A model generated the notes under the pieces. It made no database searches, had not been told where the DNA came from, and worked only from the letters and a program-made list of their open reading frames with translations. From contig CAMLJW010000047.1 of assembly GCA_946480485.1 (NCBI GenBank), forward strand, positions 1 to 18,591: a stretch of 18,591 bases of DNA, given 5' to 3'. The position numbers and the translations under genes were made by a program. This DNA is from an uncultured Streptomyces sp. (GTDB lineage Bacteria > Actinomycetota > Actinomycetes > Streptomycetales > Streptomycetaceae). Shown piece by piece: positions 14,226-18,591 of this stretch. Position 1 is the first letter of the stretch; every line of letters begins with the position of its first letter.

Positions 14226-15195
14226 AAGCCGTCGGGGTGGGCTGTCTCTCCGGTACGGACGGGTCGGCGGTGCCGCTCGCGGTACCGCTCCGAGCGGCCA
14301 GCACCTTCTCCAGTCGCCGGATGTGGTAGTACTGCACCCGCGTGGTGCGCTGCAGGGCCATGACCGCGCCGAGGAACTGGTCCATCTCGGCGGCCCGGGT
14401 GAGGATGTCGTCGGGTACGTGCTCGTTACGCAGGCAGGCCTCCGCGTCCTGGGTGAGCACGGCGTGTGCCCAGCCACGGGTGATCGGCTTGAACAGGTCC
14501 GGGTGGTTGACCACGATCCGGGCCCGGATGGCCAGGTCGTTCTCGGCGGCTTCCAAGTGCAGTCCGGTGTCCTTGTTACGTGCCCCGAACAGCGGCTCAT
14601 GGATGTGGTGGGCGTCGAAGCCGTGCGCGACGCAGCCGATCCAGAAGTCCCAGTCTTCGCCCGCCCGCATGGTCTCGTCGTACCCACCTACGGTCTGCCA
14701 CGCCTCACGGCGGTACAGCGAGCAGTAGAACATGATCAGTCGCTGGAGCAGCAGCTCTCTGCTGTAAGCGGGGAGGGGCATCGCCTGCGGGGGCAAATCG
14801 TCGTCGGTGAAGGTGAAGACATCGGTGGAGGCGATGGCGATGTCGGGGGCATTGTCGAGTGCCTCGACGGTCTTCTCCAGCATCGTCGGCGCGATCACGT
14901 CATCGGCGTCCAGCGGAAGGATGTAACGGCCGGCACTGGCCTCGATTCCGGTGTTGCGCGCGGCGGAAACCCCGGCATTGGCCTGGCGGAGCAGCCTGAC
15001 GCACCGGTCGCGGTGGTGGTCGACCAGGTCCTGGGCCACCTCGAAGGTGTTGTCGGTGCTGCCGTCGTCGACGATGACGAGTTCCCAGGCGCGGTACGTC
15101 TGGGCGAGGACGCTGGACACTGCCTCGGGCAGATAGCGGGCGTAGTTGTGGCAGGGGATGACTACCGAGACCACAGGGTCGGATCTGTGGGGCAT
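14215..15195 (-). CDS. GT2 family glycosyltransferase
   Basis: The product has 326 residues. It is a GT-A fold, inverting glycosyltransferase: VSVVIPCHNYARYLPEAVSSVLAQTY at the start, nucleotide-binding VDDGS at 42-46, the metal-binding DADD motif at 96-99 (LPLDADDVI), and the downstream GED at 179-181 (AGEDWDFW) that usually holds the catalytic base. There is no membrane segment, so it acts in the cytosol on a nucleotide-sugar donor; donor and acceptor are unknown. ATG 15193-15195 is chosen because the family similarity starts there, though the ribosome site is weak (GAAAG); an ATG at 15258 gives a non-conserved extension. It lies downstream of the small secreted protein and the three-module glycosyltransferase on the same strand. 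Confidence 0.88.
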   Translation of the reverse strand: MPHRSDPVVSVVIPCHNYARYLPEAVSSVLAQTYRAWELVIVDDGSTDNTFEVAQDLVDHHRDRCVRLLRQANAGVSAARNTGIEASAGRYILPLDADDVIAPTMLEKTVEALDNAPDIAIASTDVFTFTDDDLPPQAMPLPAYSRELLLQRLIMFYCSLYRREAWQTVGGYDETMRAGEDWDFWIGCVAHGFDAHHIHEPLFGARNKDTGLHLEAAENDLAIRARIVVNHPDLFKPITRGWAHAVLTQDAEACLRNEHVPDDILTRAAEMDQFLGAVMALQRTTRVQYYHIRRLEKVLAARSGTASGTADPSVPERQPTPTASSV

Positions 15196-15332
15196 GCGCC
15201 GTCTTTCGCTTCGGAAGGGAACAGGAGGGAGGAGGAACCGGGATACGGTCGGCAGCATTCCGCGACATCGGGCCGCGACGCCCCCCTGGCCTGTTCGAGG
15301 ACCACGTCGCGGCGGACCAGCCGGATCACGTG

Positions 15333-15743
15333 CTAGCGCAGTTGACGCCCATCGCCGTGGCCGTGGCCGGAGTCGTGGTAGTAGCGGCCGAGGTCGTAGT
15401 AGTCGCGGCCGTACTCCTGATGGTGTCCGTAGTCACACAGGGTGACGTTGCCCACCGGCGTGGAGCAGTACCCGTAGTCGGTGATGGTCATGTTGCCCAC
15501 GGGCGTGGAGCAGTTCCCGTAGTCCGTGATGGTGACGTTTCCGACGGGTGTGCAGGGGACGCCTTTTCCGGGGGTGAGGGTGACGGCGCCGCCTATCCGC
15601 TGTCCTTGGTGCGCGTAGGGCGACGACGCTGTCAGCGTCTCCGAACCGGGGGCGGCCGCGTAGGCCGCCTCCGCGGTATGGAGCAGTCCGGCGGTTGCCA
15701 GGGCGGCAGGGAGGGTCAGGGAGGACATGACACGGGCTTTCAC
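15333..15743 (-). CDS. Small secreted protein with three 14-15 residue repeats
   Basis: The product has 136 residues and is not a family I recognise. A Sec-type signal peptide covers about residues 1-31 (cleavage near AYAA-APGS). Residues 64-107 hold three near-identical repeats of the form C(S)TPVGN(V/M)T(I/L)xDYG, starting at C64, C78 and C93, with a fourth Cys at 103. Each repeat contains an N-x-T triplet. The tail (108-136) is rich in Tyr, His, Gly and Asp. The repeats look like short beta strands linked by turns, possibly held by disulfides. GTG 15741-15743 follows AAAGG by 7 bases; an ATG 15 bases later is possible. It sits between two glycosyltransferase genes on the same strand, suggesting an exported surface protein made along with a glycan. 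Confidence 0.75.
   Translation of the reverse strand: MKARVMSSLTLPAALATAGLLHTAEAAYAAAPGSETLTASSPYAHQGQRIGGAVTLTPGKGVPCTPVGNVTITDYGNCSTPVGNMTITDYGYCSTPVGNVTLCDYGHHQEYGRDYYDLGRYYHDSGHGHGDGRQLR
15423..15554 (-). repeat. In-frame 42-45 bp tandem repeats in the secreted-protein gene
   Basis: Three consecutive units encode the residue 64-107 repeats. The DNA copies are also close to identical (for example CCCACSGGCGTGGAGCAG on plus), which points to recent duplication or gene conversion rather than ancient protein repeats. Confidence 0.75.
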
Positions 15744-15885
15744 GGTGTGACCTTTCTCACGGGGACTGAGAGCTGCCCCTGACCGCCGGCGAAGTCCACG
15801 GCTGGGGCCAGTAGCACCATCGTAGAATTGCGTTACGCTCGGCGTCCGAATGATTACTCCGCGGGGGTAGTCGCGTGCGGCGTCG

Positions 15886-15910
15886 CCGGACCCGTACCCG
15901 ACGGGTCAGG
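15886..15910 (-). terminator. Hairpin at the end of the three-module glycosyltransferase gene
   Basis: GACCCGT (15889-15895) pairs with ACGGGTC (15901-15907) around five bases, and outer CC/GG pairs extend it past one mismatch. It overlaps the stop codon at 15906-15908. No T-run is seen, so the following gene may still be reached. Confidence 0.35.
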
Positions 15911-18305
15911 ACGGGGACATGGCCCCGATGTCCGCCAGGTCCGCGGCGTGGTGCGGGTGCAGCACTTCGAGGTCGGGCAGTGCCCAGCAGGAAGTGCCCA
16001 TGTCCCGGGCCATCGCGGCCAGACCCTCGGTCTCGATGAGGTGCTGGTACGGGAAGGAGGGGAAGATCAGGCCGTCCCGGTGGAGGTCGGCGCGTACCAG
16101 CAGTGCCGTACCGCCGACCGAGTCGACGCGGACGAGCCCTTGCCCGCGCAACTCCTGCAGGTACGTCCGACCGAACCCTCTGGGGGGCTGCAGAATGCCG
16201 TCGCGCAGCCATTGGGACCAGTTGAGCGTGCCGGACCTGGGGTGCAGGACGAAGGTGTTGAGGTCGTATGTGGGTCCACCAGCCGTCGTGGCACAGTGCG
16301 GGACGACGATGTCCTTGCGCGCCCCGAGGAGGCGCTGGATGAGGTCGGCCGGATAGCTGGTGACATCCACATCGAGCCACAGCACCCACTCCTCGTCGGC
16401 GAGGGTTCGGGAGAGCAGATGGTTGCGCACCTTGGCCAGCACCGATCGGCGCCGGCGTTGGACGCCGGGCTCCCAACGGGGGCCGGCCAACTGGAGGCCG
16501 AAGCCACGGTGTACGAGGGTGACCCGCCGGAACTCCGCCTCGAGGCCGGGCAGGACCTGCCGGAGCAGATCCGGCGTCGTGTCCTTGCTGTCGCCCTCCA
16601 ACAGGCCCAGTGAGATCGCCTCACGCGGGTAGTCCAGGGCGCGAAGGTTGTCCAGATAGCCCGGCAGGATCGCCGCCGCGTCCTTGACAGGGGTGAGCAC
16701 CAGTACCAGGGGCCGGTCACTGGCCGGTCCCGGGGCCGCCTCGAGGGCCGTCTGTGGTACTCGCTCGGAGGCCCGCATGGCGGGACCGGTCTCGGCGTGG
16801 ACGATTTCCTCCGGCCCGATCGGCAGCCGGGTCGCCATGGCGAGCAACCGCTCGGCGTATGCCCCGGGCTGGGACCAGATCTCGGTCGCCACGTCGAAGT
16901 GCTCCGCGAAATGGGCTTCGTTGAACGTATTGCTGCCGTGACACACGTACGTGTACAGCTCGGGTGCGTCGACCGATACCACCCGGCAGGTGCGGGCCAC
17001 CTCTTCCGCCACCGGGGTGTCCTCGCCGCGGCGTAGTGCCGGGTAGCGCGGAAGGCGGTCCTTGGCGCACACCATTGACCCCTCCCACAGGCGCGCGCAG
17101 GAGATCGCGAGCTTGTGACGAGCGGGCCACCACAGCCGTTCACGTGCGAGGAAGCAGGCATCGGCGTCGAGCGCGAGAATCGCCGCCATCTGCGTCTCGA
17201 TCCGCTCCGGGTCGTACAGGTCGTCGTCGTCCCACTGGGACACGTAGGGTCCGGTGGCCCGGTCCACTGCCTCGTTGCGCAGTTCACCCAGCGTCTGCCG
17301 CTGCGGAGGGAGCCGGTGATGGCTGATCCTCGGGTCACCCAGCCCGCGAATGTGCTGCTCAAGGGCGTCGTCCGAGCCGTCTTCCACGACGACCAGTTCC
17401 AGATTGCGGTAGGTCTGCGTACGGAAGCAGGTGATCGCGCGGCGGGCCGTCGACGAGCGATCCCTCGTCACCATCAGGCACGACACCGTCGGGGCGGGCG
17501 CGCCCGCGGACCAGCGGCGACGTTGCGCCTCCAGGTTCAGCAGGCCGTCGGCGAGCGGTTGCAGCTCCTGGCTCGCCCAGAACGGGAACCGTCTGCCGGC
17601 CGACGTCGGACAAGTGCCCGGTACGTCGCGCACCCAACTGCCGGACCAGTGGTGCACGGCGTACGCACGCTCGTAATCGGCTTTCTGAGGGCCGAACAGC
17701 TCTTTCGCGTACGGGCTCACCTCGGGATACAGGACCTCCGGGTCGAGGATGGTGATCGAGGCGGGCTCCGGGGCGCCGTCAATCGCTCTGGTGAGGAAGA
17801 AAGGGCCTGTGACGTCCAACGCACCAGGCATCTTGTGGGCGCCGACCAACTGTCGGTGCACATGGGCCCAGAAAGGGTGGCCCGGCCGTGACGCGATGAA
17901 CGCGTTGCCGACGATGCGGCTGAATCCACGCTGACGGGCCAGCAGCAGCCGTGTGTGCGCCTGGGGCTCGCAGCCGAGGACGAGTTCCTGCCCTTCGAGG
18001 ATTCCGTCGACCGGGCTCAGGCACTCGAAGTCCAGATCCACGTAGAGCCCGCCGAAATGGTCGAGCAGGAAATAGCGAATCGCGTCGGCCCGCATGATCG
18101 GTTCCGGGTAGCCGTCGTAGACCGGCAGGAACCATGGATAGTGCTCCTGGAGGAATGCCCGATTGTCCGAGTCGGTCCACAAACGGTATCCCCAGCCGGG
18201 GTGATGCAGGCGCCATGAATCAGCCCATTTCTTCCAATGGGTGGGCACCTCAGCTTCTTTCCAGGTTTGGTGAATCAGGGCGGGAATATTATTCTGCATC
18301 CGCAT
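15906..18305 (-). CDS. Three-module glycosyltransferase: GT32 + GT2 + Anp1/GT62-like
   Basis: The product has 799 residues and no signal peptide or membrane segment. Module 1 (about 5-245) is GT32/Och1-like: IPALIHQTWKE at the start, MRADAIRYFLLDHFGGLYVD (71-90) and the DXD motif D90-x-D92. Module 2 (about 272-475) is GT2: VSCLMVTRDR, VVVEDGS at 305-311, QWDDDDLYD at 357-365. Module 3 (about 532-790) resembles Anp1/GT62: LVLTPVKDAAAILPGYLDNL (536-555), SLGLLEGDS (565-573), RRRRSVLAKVRNHLL (617-631), VLWLDVDV with DXD at D645/D647, and YDLNTF at 680-685. Each module keeps its metal-binding acids, so all three may be active, building an oligosaccharide in the cytosol. ATG 18303-18305 or 18297-18299; neither has a good ribosome site. 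The first codons (AAT, AAT, ATT, AAA, GAA) are unusually AT-rich. Confidence 0.85.
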   Translation of the reverse strand: MRMQNNIPALIHQTWKEAEVPTHWKKWADSWRLHHPGWGYRLWTDSDNRAFLQEHYPWFLPVYDGYPEPIMRADAIRYFLLDHFGGLYVDLDFECLSPVDGILEGQELVLGCEPQAHTRLLLARQRGFSRIVGNAFIASRPGHPFWAHVHRQLVGAHKMPGALDVTGPFFLTRAIDGAPEPASITILDPEVLYPEVSPYAKELFGPQKADYERAYAVHHWSGSWVRDVPGTCPTSAGRRFPFWASQELQPLADGLLNLEAQRRRWSAGAPAPTVSCLMVTRDRSSTARRAITCFRTQTYRNLELVVVEDGSDDALEQHIRGLGDPRISHHRLPPQRQTLGELRNEAVDRATGPYVSQWDDDDLYDPERIETQMAAILALDADACFLARERLWWPARHKLAISCARLWEGSMVCAKDRLPRYPALRRGEDTPVAEEVARTCRVVSVDAPELYTYVCHGSNTFNEAHFAEHFDVATEIWSQPGAYAERLLAMATRLPIGPEEIVHAETGPAMRASERVPQTALEAAPGPASDRPLVLVLTPVKDAAAILPGYLDNLRALDYPREAISLGLLEGDSKDTTPDLLRQVLPGLEAEFRRVTLVHRGFGLQLAGPRWEPGVQRRRRSVLAKVRNHLLSRTLADEEWVLWLDVDVTSYPADLIQRLLGARKDIVVPHCATTAGGPTYDLNTFVLHPRSGTLNWSQWLRDGILQPPRGFGRTYLQELRGQGLVRVDSVGGTALLVRADLHRDGLIFPSFPYQHLIETEGLAAMARDMGTSCWALPDLEVLHPHHAADLADIGAMSPS

Positions 18306-18538
18306 TCATGCAGTATGCCTATCGGCTCGACCGAAAGGATTTCCGGCGGGACCCGTCGGTGGAACATTCACCCGGGCGGCCCCCGGCGTCCCGACCGGTG
18401 TACGTGGTGCTGGAGCGGCAGCGCGGTCCGTCGTCCAACGCCCGCGCGCACGTGGGCCGGGACGCGGCCGGGCCGCCGACCGTCTCGCCGCTCACGTCGC
18501 TTGGCGGCCGAGGTGATTCCGGGCCTCGTTCGCTCCAG
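18306..18538. other. Divergent intergenic region
   Basis: The region separates the start of the three-module glycosyltransferase gene (minus) from the plus-strand gene at the window end. A CATACT box lies 8-13 bases upstream of the glycosyltransferase ATG on minus, without a good -35 box. No other structure was recognised, and the short open frames are Arg-rich shadows. Confidence 0.4.
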
Positions 18539-18570
18539 TTCGATGTGTGTCAACATAGACGCATGTCGAA
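18539..18570. promoter_or_regulatory. Operator-like inverted repeat over a start codon
   Basis: TTCGATGTGTGTC (18539-18551) and GACGCATGTCGAA (18558-18570) form an imperfect inverted repeat, 10 of 13 positions matching, around AACATA. It covers the likely -10 region and the ATG at 18563, which fits self-repression of a small regulator gene. Confidence 0.45.
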
Positions 18571-18591
18571 CACAAAGGTGCTGCCGCTACT
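18563..18591 (+). CDS. 5' end of a gene, possibly ArsR-family regulator
   Basis: Only nine codons are visible (MSNTKVLPL) before the right edge. The beginning resembles streptomycete ArsR-type metalloregulators as recalled. The inverted repeat over the start codon and the absence of a ribosome site, which suggests a leaderless transcript, fit a small self-regulated DNA-binding protein. The identification is tentative. Confidence 0.4.

Noticed and set aside
15757..16476. 239-codon minus frame overlapping the end of the glycosyltransferase gene
   Set aside because: Arg/Pro-rich shadow frame; the overlapping 799-residue frame has clear Anp1-like motifs.
18368..18556. 62-codon minus frame divergent from the window-end gene
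   Set aside because: No ribosome site and Arg-rich composition typical of shadow frames.

Overview
The window looks like chromosomal DNA of a Streptomyces or a very close relative. It is strongly GC-rich with codon third positions almost all G or C, uses GTG starts, has GGAGG-type ribosome binding sites, and carries a gene order (hisG-hisE-ribH-ribBA-ribM-ribE behind an FMN riboswitch) familiar from that genus. This is judged from the sequence and recalled knowledge; no database was searched.

Left part (1-3640): the 5' end of a Tat-exported protein resembling the C39-like peptidase family (minus), a P-loop uridine-kinase-like protein (plus), a compact promoter-to-terminator unit that could be a small RNA, and an EccA/CbxX-type TPR-AAA ATPase (plus) with one TTA codon.

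Centre (3681-11467), all on minus: an FMN riboswitch (11341-11467) heads a tightly packed set ribE, ribM, ribBA, ribH, hisE, hisG and a small PH-domain membrane protein. The genes overlap by 4 bases or sit 13-60 bases apart, and the set ends at a hairpin at 6243-6274. It makes riboflavin from GTP and ribulose 5-phosphate, probably imports flavin (RibM), and carries the first two enzymes of histidine synthesis. Then follow two translationally coupled CNNM/CorC-type membrane proteins with CBS domains, preceded by a perfect 10-bp GNRA hairpin.

Right of the riboswitch (11468-12379) lies a long stretch without a convincing gene. It holds three 23-bp tandem repeats and a consensus promoter whose spacer is filled by a DasR-type (dre) operator, with strong hairpins directly after the start site. 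It looks like the relic of a lost chitin-regulon gene. A DUF5995 protein and an F420-dependent LLM-class oxidoreductase follow (plus).

Right end (14215-18305), minus: a GT2 glycosyltransferase, a small secreted protein with three near-identical 14-15 residue repeats, and a 799-residue protein joining three glycosyltransferase modules (GT32/Och1-like, GT2, Anp1/GT62-like). This is the best candidate for something undescribed: a surface-glycan or glycoprotein locus built with modules best known from fungal Golgi mannosyltransferases. The last bases start a plus-strand gene, probably an ArsR-family regulator, with an operator-like inverted repeat over its start codon.
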